From Hymenobacter canadensis (lineage in GTDB: Bacteria; Bacteroidota; Bacteroidia; Cytophagales; Hymenobacteraceae): a stretch of 64,000 bases of DNA. Location: positions 620,001 to 684,000 of the forward strand of contig NZ_CP114767.1 in NCBI RefSeq assembly GCF_027359925.1, given 5' to 3'. Positions 8,252 through 17,173 of this stretch are shown here, piece after piece. Under the pieces are notes generated by a model. The model had not been told where the DNA came from and searched no databases. It worked only from the letters and a program-made list of their open reading frames with translations. A program made the translations under genes and the position numbers. Position 1 is the stretch's first letter. Each line of letters starts with the position of its first letter.

Positions 8252-8932
8252 ATGAAAATCCTGCTGATAGAAGACCATCCGGAGCTGGCTCGGAGCATCG
8301 TTGCCTACCTCACCCAGGAGCATTATCTGTGCGAGGTGGCCGCCACCTTCGACGAGGCCCGCGAAAAGCTGATTCTGTTCACCTACGACTGCGTGCTGCT
8401 CGACATCATGCTGCCCGACGGCAACGGCATCAACCTGCTTAAGCTGCTGCGCAAAGACGGCGTGGAAAGCAGCGTGATTATCATTTCGGCCCAGAACGCC
8501 CTGGATTTCAAGCTCACCGGCCTCAGCGAAGGCGCCGACGACTACATCACCAAGCCGTTTCCGCTGCCCGAGCTGCACGCCCGCATCAAGGCCGTGATGC
8601 GCCGCCGCAGCCCGCACAAAAGCAACGTGCTGACCTTCCTCGACCTGACGGCCGACCTGGAGTCGATGGAGTGCCGCGTAAACGGCAAGCTGCTGAGCCT
8701 CACGCGCAAGGAAACCAACCTGCTGCTCTACTTCATCAACAACAAAGGCCGCATGCTGACCCGGCAGGCCATTGCGGCCCACCTCTGGGGCGACTACACC
8801 GACAACCTCGACAGCGTGGACTTCGTGTACCAGCACGTGAAAAACCTGCGCAAGAAAATCACGGATGCCGGCGGCAAAGACTACATCAGCACCGTGTACG
8901 GGCTGGGCTACAAGCTAAACGCGGCCGGCTAG
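8252..8932 (+). CDS. OmpR-family response regulator
   Basis: A 226-residue two-domain regulator. The receiver domain has the acidic pocket (E7/D8), phospho-acceptor Asp51 in LLDIMLPDGNG and Lys101 in ITKPF. The C-terminal winged-helix DNA-binding domain (about 130-226) ends in the typical STVYGLGYKL. The start is the ATG at 8252, which gives the standard MKILLIEDH opening. The stop overlaps the GTG start of the histidine kinase by one base, so the two are co-translated and probably partners. It is divergent from the restriction-modification gene, with about 150 bases between them. The target genes cannot be read from the sequence. Confidence 0.93.
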   Translation: MKILLIEDHPELARSIVAYLTQEHYLCEVAATFDEAREKLILFTYDCVLLDIMLPDGNGINLLKLLRKDGVESSVIIISAQNALDFKLTGLSEGADDYITKPFPLPELHARIKAVMRRRSPHKSNVLTFLDLTADLESMECRVNGKLLSLTRKETNLLLYFINNKGRMLTRQAIAAHLWGDYTDNLDSVDFVYQHVKNLRKKITDAGGKDYISTVYGLGYKLNAAG

Positions 8933-10206
8933 TGAAGCTCAACCACCGCTACACCCTGGCCTACGCGGTTATCACGCTGTTCGTGCTGTCGGTGGGGTTT
9001 GCTATCGTGTACGGGGCTATGTCGCGCAGCGTCACCCAGACCACCATCGGCAAGCTGCGCCACCTCAACGAGGTAGTAGCCGCCCAGCTCCGTAGCGGCC
9101 GCGACTATGCGGGCCATCCGGCGCGGGCCAACGTGCGCATCCGCCCGCTGGCGCCCTCCGATACCGTGGCCCACGCCCAGCTGGTGCAGGTGCGGCCGGA
9201 GTGGGACCCGGAGCTGCAGTCGGCCGTGAACGTGGTGCGGCTGAGCACGTATCCGCGCATCGGCGGGCAGCGCTACCACCTCACCAGCCGGGCCGTGGTG
9301 GTGATGCCCAGCGACGAGTACCTGACGGGCATCGTGCTGGTGTTTGCCTGGACCTTCGTGTTTCTGCTGGCGCTGGTGGTGATTCTGAGCGAGGTGATTT
9401 CGTGGTACATCCTGAAGCCTTTTAACGCCATTCTGCTGAGCATCGAGCGGTTTCAGCTCAGCCAGAAAACCACCATCGGCCTGCAGCCCAGCCGCACCAA
9501 GGAGTTCAACGTGCTCAACGACTTCCTGATGAAGATGACCAGCCGGGCCCAGAGCGACTACCAGGGCCTCAAGGAATTCTCGGAAAACGCCTCCCACGAG
9601 CTGCAGACGCCTATTGCCAGCATGAAGGCCAAGATTGAGCTGCTCATGGACTCGGAGCTGAGCGAAAAGCAGCTGCTCATGCTCACCACCATGCACGACG
9701 AGCTGGAGCGCCTGGCCAAAATCAATCAGTCGCTGACGCTGCTGGCCAAGCTGGAGCACTTTGAGTGGGAGCCCGCGCCCCTCACCGACCTGAGCCGGCT
9801 GGTGCCCGCCACCGAAGCCGCCTTCGCCGACCTGGCCGAAATGAAGGGCCTGCGCACCACCCAGCAGATTGCGCCCGGCGTGCGCGTGCCCCTGGACGAG
9901 TCGCTGGCCCAGCTGCTGCTCAACAACCTGTTCAGCAACGCCATCCGCCACAACCTGCCCGGCGGCGAAATCCGGGTGCTGCTCTCCGCCACCGAGCTGC
10001 TGGTGGAAAACACCGGCCACGCACCCTCCGTGCCGGTGGCGGAGCTGTTCGGGCGCTTCAAGAAAGGCAACGCCGCGCTGGATTCCATCGGCATCGGCTT
10101 GGCCATCGTCAAGCGCATCAGCGAGCTGTACAGTCACCGCGTCGGGTACACCTACGCCGACGGCTGGCACCGCATCCGGGTGGTTTTTGCGGCGGCCGGG
10201 GAGTAA
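8932..10206 (+). CDS. Membrane sensor histidine kinase
   Basis: A 424-residue partner kinase of the preceding regulator, starting at a GTG whose first base is the last base of the upstream TAG. Transmembrane helix 1 (about residues 8-30) is followed by an extracytoplasmic sensor segment of about 105 residues, helix 2 (IVLVFAWTFVFLLALVVIL), a HisKA domain with the phospho-accepting His222 in ENASHELQTPIA, and a HATPase domain with the N box (NNLFSNAIRHN) and G box (GIGLAIVKRIS). The layout matches RprX/CusS-like kinases. The signal is not identifiable. Confidence 0.92.
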   Translation: MKLNHRYTLAYAVITLFVLSVGFAIVYGAMSRSVTQTTIGKLRHLNEVVAAQLRSGRDYAGHPARANVRIRPLAPSDTVAHAQLVQVRPEWDPELQSAVNVVRLSTYPRIGGQRYHLTSRAVVVMPSDEYLTGIVLVFAWTFVFLLALVVILSEVISWYILKPFNAILLSIERFQLSQKTTIGLQPSRTKEFNVLNDFLMKMTSRAQSDYQGLKEFSENASHELQTPIASMKAKIELLMDSELSEKQLLMLTTMHDELERLAKINQSLTLLAKLEHFEWEPAPLTDLSRLVPATEAAFADLAEMKGLRTTQQIAPGVRVPLDESLAQLLLNNLFSNAIRHNLPGGEIRVLLSATELLVENTGHAPSVPVAELFGRFKKGNAALDSIGIGLAIVKRISELYSHRVGYTYADGWHRIRVVFAAAGE

Positions 10207-10365
10207 GGGAGGCCGGAAAAACGGTGCAGGTAGCCAAATTTCAGGCTCACCTTAACATTTCTATGAAATTTCCTCAAAATCAGGTTGCTCATTTGGGCTG
10301 TGCTAATGGGTAAGTGACTGCTCACCCACTGGCATCAAGAGTATTCTACCTGATTCCGCTGAGTT

Positions 10366-11721
10366 GTGGCCACACTCGTTTCCGTTGCCCCCGCCCCAGG
10401 CTCCACCCGGCTTCATGCCGGGCCGGAGCATATTTCGCGCCGCCGCCTGAAGGCCATTTTCAGCGGCTCGGTGGGCAACCTGGTGGAGTGGTACGACTGG
10501 TATGCCTTCTCGTCGTTTTCGCTGTATTTCTCGGCCTCGTTTTTCCCTTCCGACGATACCACCGCCCAGCTGCTGCAAACGGCCGGCATCTTCGCGCTGG
10601 GCTTTCTGATGCGCCCCATCGGCGGCTGGATGTTCGGCCGCATTGCCGATAAAGTGGGCCGCAAGCAGTCCATGACGCTGTCGGTGCTGCTTATGTCGCT
10701 GGGCTCGCTGCTGATTGCCCTCACGCCCACCTACCAGACCGTGGGCATTGTGGCCCCTATTCTGCTGCTCACGGCGCGGCTGCTGCAGGGGCTGAGCGTG
10801 GGCGGCGAGTACGGCGTTTCGGCCGCTTACCTAAGCGAGATGGCCACCCGCCGCCGCCGCGGCTTCTACTCCAGCTTCCTGTATTTCACCCTGATTGCGG
10901 CCCAGCTGCTGGCGCTGGGCATTCAGCTGGTGCTGCTGAAGGTGCTGCTCACCGAGGCCGAGCTGCTGGCCTGGGGCTGGCGCATTCCCTTCGTGATTGG
11001 GGCCCTGCTCTCGGTGGTGGCGCTCTACCTGCGGCAGAACCTCGACGAAACCGCCGCCTTCGAGCAGCAGCCGGTGAAATCGGAGGAGCTGCGGGGCAGC
11101 CTGAAGGTGCTGCGCCGCTACCCCGGCGCCGTGCTCAAGGTGGTGGGCCTGACGCTGGGCGGCACCCTGGCGTTTTACACCCTCACCACCTACATGCTGA
11201 AGTTTCTGGTGAACACCGCCCACATGACCAAGGGCGCGGCCACCAACACCTGCTTTCTGGCGCTGCTGGGCTTCGCGGCCATGCAGCCCGTATTCGGCAG
11301 CCTCTCCGACCGGATTGGGCGCCGCCCGCTGCTGATCGGGTTTGGGCTGCTGGGGGCGCTGGGCAGCGTGCCGCTGCTCACGGCCCTCAGCCACACCACT
11401 ACGCCCTGGGAGGCCCTGGGGCTGCTGCTGCTGGCCTCGGTGGCGGTGAGCGGCTACACCAGCATTAGCGCGGTGGTGAAAGCCGAGCTGTTTCCGGTGG
11501 AAATCCGGGCCCTGGGCATCGGCTTGCCGCACGCCCTCACCGTAGCCGTGTTTGGCGGCACCGCCGAATACATTGCCCTGTGGTGCAAGGGCATCGGGCA
11601 CGAATCCTACTTCTACTGGTACGTCTCGGGCTGCATCGCCATTTCCCTGGTGGTGGCGCTGCTGATGGCCGAAACCCGCGTGACTTCCTTCCACGACCAA
11701 GACCTGAGCGACGCGGCCTGA
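10366..11721 (+). CDS. MFS transporter, metabolite:H+ symporter type
   Basis: A 451-residue 12-helix permease of the MHS branch, relatives of which carry alpha-ketoglutarate, citrate, shikimate or proline/betaine with protons. Typical motifs are GNLVEWYDWYAF in the first helix, RPIGGWMFGRIADKVGRK in loop 2-3, LLQGLSVGGEYG in helix 4, and SDRIGRRP in loop 8-9. The GTG at 10366 is the only good start, and the 39-residue tail before helix 1 is normal. The substrate cannot be assigned. The TonB receptor gene begins about 95 bases downstream on the same strand. Confidence 0.87.
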   Translation: MATLVSVAPAPGSTRLHAGPEHISRRRLKAIFSGSVGNLVEWYDWYAFSSFSLYFSASFFPSDDTTAQLLQTAGIFALGFLMRPIGGWMFGRIADKVGRKQSMTLSVLLMSLGSLLIALTPTYQTVGIVAPILLLTARLLQGLSVGGEYGVSAAYLSEMATRRRRGFYSSFLYFTLIAAQLLALGIQLVLLKVLLTEAELLAWGWRIPFVIGALLSVVALYLRQNLDETAAFEQQPVKSEELRGSLKVLRRYPGAVLKVVGLTLGGTLAFYTLTTYMLKFLVNTAHMTKGAATNTCFLALLGFAAMQPVFGSLSDRIGRRPLLIGFGLLGALGSVPLLTALSHTTTPWEALGLLLLASVAVSGYTSISAVVKAELFPVEIRALGIGLPHALTVAVFGGTAEYIALWCKGIGHESYFYWYVSGCIAISLVVALLMAETRVTSFHDQDLSDAA

Positions 11722-11815
11722 CCGGGCCGTGGCTTGTGCATACCTATTAGCTGCTCCTGCTCCGGGCCGTGGTTTTTTCTTCGTTCTCCTACCTGTTCAA
11801 CCCCATTCCCACCAC

Positions 11816-14677
11816 ATGAAGACTCCTCTACTCTCGATTCCCCGGTGCCGGCCGCTGCTGCCCGGACAGGTGTTGGTGCTGCTGCTGGCCCTGCCCGGCG
11901 CGGCCGTAGCCAGCCGGCCGACGGCTTCCCTGGAAACGGCGCCCCGCGTGGCTAGCAGCGCCGCGCGGGTAGCCGACGTAGTGAAAGGCCGAATCACGGG
12001 CGGACCGGGCGGCGAGGCCATTCCGGGCGCTACCATCGTGGAGCAGGGCACCACCAACGGCACCAGCACCGACGCCGACGGGCGCTTCTCACTCACGGTA
12101 AAGCCCGGTGCCACGCTGGTAGTGTCGGCCATCGGCTTTAAAAGCCAGCAGATTGCCGTAGGCCAGCGTACCTCGTTGGAAGTGCGCCTGGAAACCAGCA
12201 CCACCGACCTGAGTGAGGTGATGGTGGTGGGCTCGCGCGGCCTGCCCCGCACCGACGTGGAGCGGCCCTCGCCGGTAGACGTGCTCAACGCCAAAGACCT
12301 GCAGCTGACCGGCCAGACCGACCTGGGCCAGCAGGTGCAGTTCAACTCGCCCTCCTTCAACTCGGCCAAAACCGGCGTGAACGGGGTGGCCAACTACGCC
12401 GACCCGGCCTCGCTGCGGGGCCTCTCGCCCGACCAGGTGCTGGTGCTCGTGGATGGCAAGCGCCGCCACCAGTTTTCGGCCCTGAACCTGAACGTGACCG
12501 TGGGTGCCGGCACCGTGGTAACCGATTTGAACGCCGTGCCGTCGCTGGCCATTGAGCGGATTGAGGTGCTGCGCGACGGGGCCGCCGCCCAGTACGGCTC
12601 CGATGCCATTGCCGGGGTTATCAACCTGGGTTTGAACAAGAGCACCGGCGTGGCCACCGTCAAGACGCAGTTTGGCATCACCCAGGAAGGCGACGGCGCC
12701 CAGTACCTGGCCGGGGCCAACTACGGCGTGAAGCTGGGTAAAACCAACCCCGGCTACCTCAACATGACCCTGCAGTATCAGCGCCAGGAGCAAACCAACC
12801 GCTCCGACAACTACGTGGGCGGCATCTACACGGCGTTTCCAGCGTTGCCGGCCCAACCCAGCGCCACCCAGATTGCCAACGAAAATGCCCGGCGCGCCGA
12901 GCGGGGCGTGTATCCGCAGGTGGGGCAGCCCTTCAAGGTGGGCGTGTACGGCAGCAACCAGGCCAACATCTACCAGGGCTTTTTCAACCTGGGCGTGCCG
13001 GTGGGCGGCAGCGGCTGGTCGGTGTACAGCTTCGGCGGGTTTTCGCGCAAGAACATCCTGGCCTACGGCTTCTTCCGCAACGCCCAGCCCGCCAACGTCA
13101 ACTTCAGCCCCATCCACCCCGACGGCTACCTGCCCGAGCTGCCCGGCCGCAGCGACGACTACTCCGGCGTGGTGGGCGTGAGCCGCAAGCTGGCCGGCGG
13201 CTGGAACCTCGATTTCAGCACCGGCTACGGCTACAACTACCTCGACCTGAACGCCAACAAAACCTCTAACCCGTCGATGGGGGCTGATTCGCCCACCGAC
13301 TTCTACGTGGGCCGTAGCGCCTTCGGGCAGAGCACGAGCGAGGTAAACGTGTCGCGCAACTACGAGGGCTTGTTCGGCACCAAGTCGTTCAACCTGGCCC
13401 TGGGCAGCCAGTTCCGGGTCGACCGGTTCCAGCTGGAGCGCGGCAGCCCGGAGTCGTACTTTGTGGGGCCGTTTGCGCTGGCTGCGCCGGCCACGCCTAC
13501 CTCACCCGCCCGTACGGCCAAGGCCCCCGGCTCCAGCGGCCGCCCCGGCATTGCCCCCGAGGATGAAACCAACACCACCCGCTCCAACGTGGGCGTGTAC
13601 GTAGACGTGGAAAGCGACATCACCGCGCGCCTGCTGCTGACCACGGCCCTGCGCTACGAGAAATACTCCGACTTCGGCAGCAACGTGTCGGGCAAGTTTG
13701 CCTCGCGCTTTAAAGTGACCGAAGGCGTTTCCCTGCGCGGCTCCGTGAACCGCGGCTTCCGGGCGCCGTCGCTGCAGCAGACCTTCAACAGCGTGACCAC
13801 CTCCACGGTGCAGAGCGGCGCCATCGTGCAAACCAAGCAGCTGCGCAACAACGACCCGCGCCTGGTGCCGTTGGGCGTGCAGGACCCCAAAGCCGAAACC
13901 TCCTGGAACTACAGCCTCGGCGTAGCCGCCCAGCTCGGCGACAACCTGCTCTTCACGCTCGATGCCTACCAGATCGACATCAGTGACCGGATCATCAACA
14001 GTGAGCGGCTGATTAAGGGCTCGGGCAATACGGGCATCAAAGCGCTGCAGACGCCGGCTTTCGACGGCATCAGCGAAATCCGCTTCTTCACCAACGCCAT
14101 TGACACCCGCACCCGCGGCATCGACCTGGTGACGACCTACAAAACGGAGCTGACCGACGCCAGCCGCCTCACCGCCAGCCTGGCTTTGACCTTCAACGCC
14201 ACCAACATCGAAAACACGAGCGACACGCCCGCGGCCCTGCAGGCCGGCACCGCCAACCGCATCCTGCTGATCGATACCGTGAGCATCGGGCTGATTGAGC
14301 GGGCCCAGCCGCGGCAGAAGATTCTGCTGTCGGCCACCTACCAGGTGGGCAAGTTCAGCATCACGCCCCGCGCCTCCTACTTCGGGTCCGTAACGGCCTT
14401 CGAGAAGCCCACGGCTACCACGGCCATTCCCAACCCGCGGCACATCAGCCAGGAGTTCAAGGGCAAAACCCTGTTTGACCTGGCGCTGGTGTACAACCCG
14501 GCCAAAGTGGTGTCCATCACGCTGGGCGCCAACAACCTCACCAACGTGTATCCCGACAAAGTGGACTCCAACCGCTTCGCCAGCTATTCCAACGGCGAAA
14601 TTCCGTATTCCCGCAACGTGGCGCAGTTCGGCTTCAACGGGGCCTACTACTACACCAACGTAACGCTGACGTTCTAA
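11816..14677 (+). CDS. TonB-dependent outer-membrane receptor
   Basis: A 953-residue receptor. It has a signal peptide (MKTPLLSIPR..VLVLLLALPGAAVA), a carboxypeptidase-regulatory-like beta-sandwich (about 55-135, with DADGRFSL), a plug domain (SLRGLSPDQVLVLVDGKRR and IERIEVLRDGAAAQYGSDAIAGVINL), and a large beta-barrel ending in the aromatic residue Phe (NVTLTF), as expected for outer-membrane insertion. It imports an unknown ligand (siderophore, vitamin, sugar or peptide) using TonB energy. No SusD-like partner lies beside it. The ATG at 11816 gives a clean signal peptide, whereas an upstream in-frame start would not. Confidence 0.92.
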   Translation: MKTPLLSIPRCRPLLPGQVLVLLLALPGAAVASRPTASLETAPRVASSAARVADVVKGRITGGPGGEAIPGATIVEQGTTNGTSTDADGRFSLTVKPGATLVVSAIGFKSQQIAVGQRTSLEVRLETSTTDLSEVMVVGSRGLPRTDVERPSPVDVLNAKDLQLTGQTDLGQQVQFNSPSFNSAKTGVNGVANYADPASLRGLSPDQVLVLVDGKRRHQFSALNLNVTVGAGTVVTDLNAVPSLAIERIEVLRDGAAAQYGSDAIAGVINLGLNKSTGVATVKTQFGITQEGDGAQYLAGANYGVKLGKTNPGYLNMTLQYQRQEQTNRSDNYVGGIYTAFPALPAQPSATQIANENARRAERGVYPQVGQPFKVGVYGSNQANIYQGFFNLGVPVGGSGWSVYSFGGFSRKNILAYGFFRNAQPANVNFSPIHPDGYLPELPGRSDDYSGVVGVSRKLAGGWNLDFSTGYGYNYLDLNANKTSNPSMGADSPTDFYVGRSAFGQSTSEVNVSRNYEGLFGTKSFNLALGSQFRVDRFQLERGSPESYFVGPFALAAPATPTSPARTAKAPGSSGRPGIAPEDETNTTRSNVGVYVDVESDITARLLLTTALRYEKYSDFGSNVSGKFASRFKVTEGVSLRGSVNRGFRAPSLQQTFNSVTTSTVQSGAIVQTKQLRNNDPRLVPLGVQDPKAETSWNYSLGVAAQLGDNLLFTLDAYQIDISDRIINSERLIKGSGNTGIKALQTPAFDGISEIRFFTNAIDTRTRGIDLVTTYKTELTDASRLTASLALTFNATNIENTSDTPAALQAGTANRILLIDTVSIGLIERAQPRQKILLSATYQVGKFSITPRASYFGSVTAFEKPTATTAIPNPRHISQEFKGKTLFDLALVYNPAKVVSITLGANNLTNVYPDKVDSNRFASYSNGEIPYSRNVAQFGFNGAYYYTNVTLTF

Positions 14678-14700
14678 CGCAGTAGCCCTGCTTACCCTTC

Positions 14701-14793
14701 CCGACGGCGCAACGAGGCTGCCGCGCGGCCCGGCGCCACCTGCCGGCTTCGCTGCAACGAAGCGGCCGCGCGGCCGCCTCGCCGCGCCGTCGG
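14701..14793. repeat. GC-rich imperfect inverted repeat
   Basis: CCGACGGCGC...GCGCGGCC (14701-14730) pairs with GGCCGCGCGGC...GCCGTCGG (14764-14793) over 30 bp with three mismatches. It lies between the TonB receptor stop and the AEC transporter start, so it could terminate receptor transcription. Confidence 0.65.
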
Positions 14794-14823
14794 AACGGGG
14801 TGTTTGTTGCCCAAACTTCGCCC

Positions 14824-15735
14824 ATGACAAACCTGGTCCTGCTGCTTTTGTGCCTGGGTTTGGGGGCGGTGCTGCGGCGCTGGCAGCTGGTGCCGGCCGG
14901 TACGCCGGCCGTGCTCAACCAGCTGCTGGTGCTGGTATTTATGCCGGCCCTGACGTTTCTGCACCTGTCGGTAGCACACCTCGACCGGCATTTTCTGCTG
15001 CCGGTGCTGGCCCCGTGGCTTATCTTTGGGGTGAGCTACCTGTTTTTTAGCGTCGTCGGCCGGTGGCTCCGCTTCTCGCGGGGCACCACCGGCGCGCTGA
15101 TCCTGACGGCCGGCATCAGCAGCACCTCTTTCGTCGGCTTCCCGATCTTTGAGCTGCTCTACGGCCACGAAGGGCTGGAGCTGGGCATTATGATGAGCCA
15201 GGCGGGCTCGTTTCTGATTGGCGTGACGCTGGGGGTGGCCGTGGCTTCGTGGTACGGGGAGGCGGAGCCTTCGTGGCGGGCCATGCTGGGCAATGTGCTG
15301 CGGTTTCCGCCGTTTCTGGCCTTTGTGCTGGCCATGGTGGCCAACGCGCTGGGCTACCAGCACCCGGAGCTGGTGCGCGGCGTGCTAGAAAAGCTTAGCG
15401 TGCCCTTCGCCGTGGTGGCCCTGCTTTCGGTGGGGCTCCAGATGAATCTGACGGTGCCCCGGGCCCACAGCCGGGCCCTGCTGCTGGGGCTGGCCTACAA
15501 GCTGGTGCTGGCGCCGCTGCTGATCTATGGCCTCTACCATGCCCTGGTGCAGCAGCCCGGGCGCGTGGTGGACCTGTGCGTGCTGGGCGCCGCCATTGGC
15601 CCGATGAACACCGCCGCCGTGGTGGCCGACCGCTACGGGCTGAATCCGCCTCTGGCCGCAAAGATGGTGGGGCTGGGGATTCCGCTGTCGTTGCCGCTGC
15701 TGGCTTTGCTGGGCTGGTGGCTTACCCGCACCTGA
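14824..15735 (+). CDS. AEC-family (auxin efflux carrier-like) transporter
   Basis: A 303-residue inner-membrane protein with about ten hydrophobic helices in the two-repeat AEC layout (helices 1-5, a hydrophilic segment near 150-160, helices 6-10). Bacterial members such as MdcF and YwkB are linked to malonate or malate export. Motifs seen include TAGISSTSFVGFP near residue 100 and GAAIGPMNTAAVVA near 265, which break the helices as in this fold. The ATG at 14824 starts directly at the first helix. The dicarboxylate transporter gene follows, which fits an organic-acid theme but does not prove a substrate. Confidence 0.85.
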   Translation: MTNLVLLLLCLGLGAVLRRWQLVPAGTPAVLNQLLVLVFMPALTFLHLSVAHLDRHFLLPVLAPWLIFGVSYLFFSVVGRWLRFSRGTTGALILTAGISSTSFVGFPIFELLYGHEGLELGIMMSQAGSFLIGVTLGVAVASWYGEAEPSWRAMLGNVLRFPPFLAFVLAMVANALGYQHPELVRGVLEKLSVPFAVVALLSVGLQMNLTVPRAHSRALLLGLAYKLVLAPLLIYGLYHALVQQPGRVVDLCVLGAAIGPMNTAAVVADRYGLNPPLAAKMVGLGIPLSLPLLALLGWWLTRT

Positions 15736-15852
15736 GCGCCGGAGCCGCCAGAGGCTTCCTCACGCCCGCAGCTTTGGCTGTTTTTGTCGGCTATTATCTA
15801 TCTGTGCCTGCTTTTCATTTGACTTTGCACGCCGGCTAACTTCCTTGATTCC

Positions 15853-17160
15853 ATGAAAAAAGTATTCACCAATCTGACGTTCTGGGTGCTGACCGCCATT
15901 GTGGCCGGTGCGCTGCTGGGCCACTTTGCGCCCGCCACCGCCGTGCAGATGGACGTGCTGGGCAAGGCGTTTATCAACGTCGTTAAGCTCTTCATCAACC
16001 CCATTATCTTCCTCACCATCACGCTGGGTATCAGCAGTATGGGCGACCTGAAAAAGGTGGGCCGGATCGGGGGCAAGGCGCTGCTTTACTTTGAAGTCGT
16101 GACGACGCTGGCGCTGCTGATCGGGATGGGAGTGGCCTATGTGGTGCAGCCGGGCGCCGGCGTGGCTACCGACAACCTCAACGGCCAGGCTATAGGTGAA
16201 TTCACGCAGCGGGCCGGCGAGTTTTCCTGGCTGCACTTCCTGGCCGACAACCTGACGCTGCAGGTGCTGCTGGTGTCCATTGTGCTGGGCATGATCCTGA
16301 GCCGCTACGACGGCCGCCAGCCCATCATCGACCGGCTCAACTGGGCCTCGAAATACGTGTTCAAGGGCCTGCACCTGGTGATGATATTTGCGCCCATCGG
16401 CGCGTTTGGCGGCATGGCCTTCACCATCGGCAAATACGGTATTGCCACGCTGCTGCCCCTGATCAAGCTCATGTTCACGGTGTACACCACCTGCGCCTTG
16501 TTTGTGTTTCTGGTGCTGGGCTCCATCCTGCGCTATTGCCGCGTAAGCATCCTGTCGTTTTTAGGCTACATCAAAGAGGAGCTGCTGATTGTGCTGGGCA
16601 CTTCTTCCTCGGAAGCAGGTCTGCCGGGGCTCATGGAAAAGCTGGAGCGCCTGGGTTGCGCCAAGCCCGTGGTGGGGCTGGTGGTACCGGCCGGCTACTC
16701 CTTCAACCTCGACGGCACTACCATCTACCTGTCGCTGGCCACGCTGTTTCTGGCCCAGGTGTTCAACGTGGAGCTGACCGGCTCCCAGATGCTGACCATC
16801 ATCGGGATTCTGATGGTGACCAGCAAGGGCGCGGCCGGCGTAACGGGCTCCGGCTTTGTGGTGCTGGCCAGCACGCTCACGGCCGTCAAGGTCATTCCGA
16901 TAGAAGGGCTGGCGCTGCTGCTGGGCGTCGACCGGTTTATGTCGGAGGCCCGCTCCATCACCAACTTCATCGGCAACGGCGTGGCTACTATCTTCCTGGC
17001 CCACAACGAAGGTGCCCTCGACCACGCCCAGATGGCGCGGGTATTGGGCGGAAAAACAACGGTATCGACCGTTGAGGAAGCCGTTGAGCAGTACAATCCG
17101 TCGTTGCCCAACCTGCCGGTGGAGCCGGCAGTGCCCCGCGAGGAAGTGCCGAAGCGGTAG
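15853..17160 (+). CDS. dctA: C4-dicarboxylate:cation symporter (DctA-like)
   Basis: A 435-residue member of the dicarboxylate/amino acid:cation symporter (GltPh/DctA) family. Eight membrane helices with two re-entrant hairpins are expected, and the signature blocks are present: GTSSSEAGLPGLMEKLE (hairpin 1, the DctA-type TSSSE), the PAGYSFNLDGTTIYLSLA block (helix 7 region), and SKGAAGVTGSGFVVLASTL (hairpin 2). It would take up succinate, fumarate, malate or a related acid with H+ or Na+. It is 13 bases upstream of a decarboxylating malate/tartrate dehydrogenase gene on the same strand, so uptake and oxidation appear to be coupled in one operon. Confidence 0.9.
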   Translation: MKKVFTNLTFWVLTAIVAGALLGHFAPATAVQMDVLGKAFINVVKLFINPIIFLTITLGISSMGDLKKVGRIGGKALLYFEVVTTLALLIGMGVAYVVQPGAGVATDNLNGQAIGEFTQRAGEFSWLHFLADNLTLQVLLVSIVLGMILSRYDGRQPIIDRLNWASKYVFKGLHLVMIFAPIGAFGGMAFTIGKYGIATLLPLIKLMFTVYTTCALFVFLVLGSILRYCRVSILSFLGYIKEELLIVLGTSSSEAGLPGLMEKLERLGCAKPVVGLVVPAGYSFNLDGTTIYLSLATLFLAQVFNVELTGSQMLTIIGILMVTSKGAAGVTGSGFVVLASTLTAVKVIPIEGLALLLGVDRFMSEARSITNFIGNGVATIFLAHNEGALDHAQMARVLGGKTTVSTVEEAVEQYNPSLPNLPVEPAVPREEVPKR

Positions 17161-17173
17161 GCTACCATCTTCT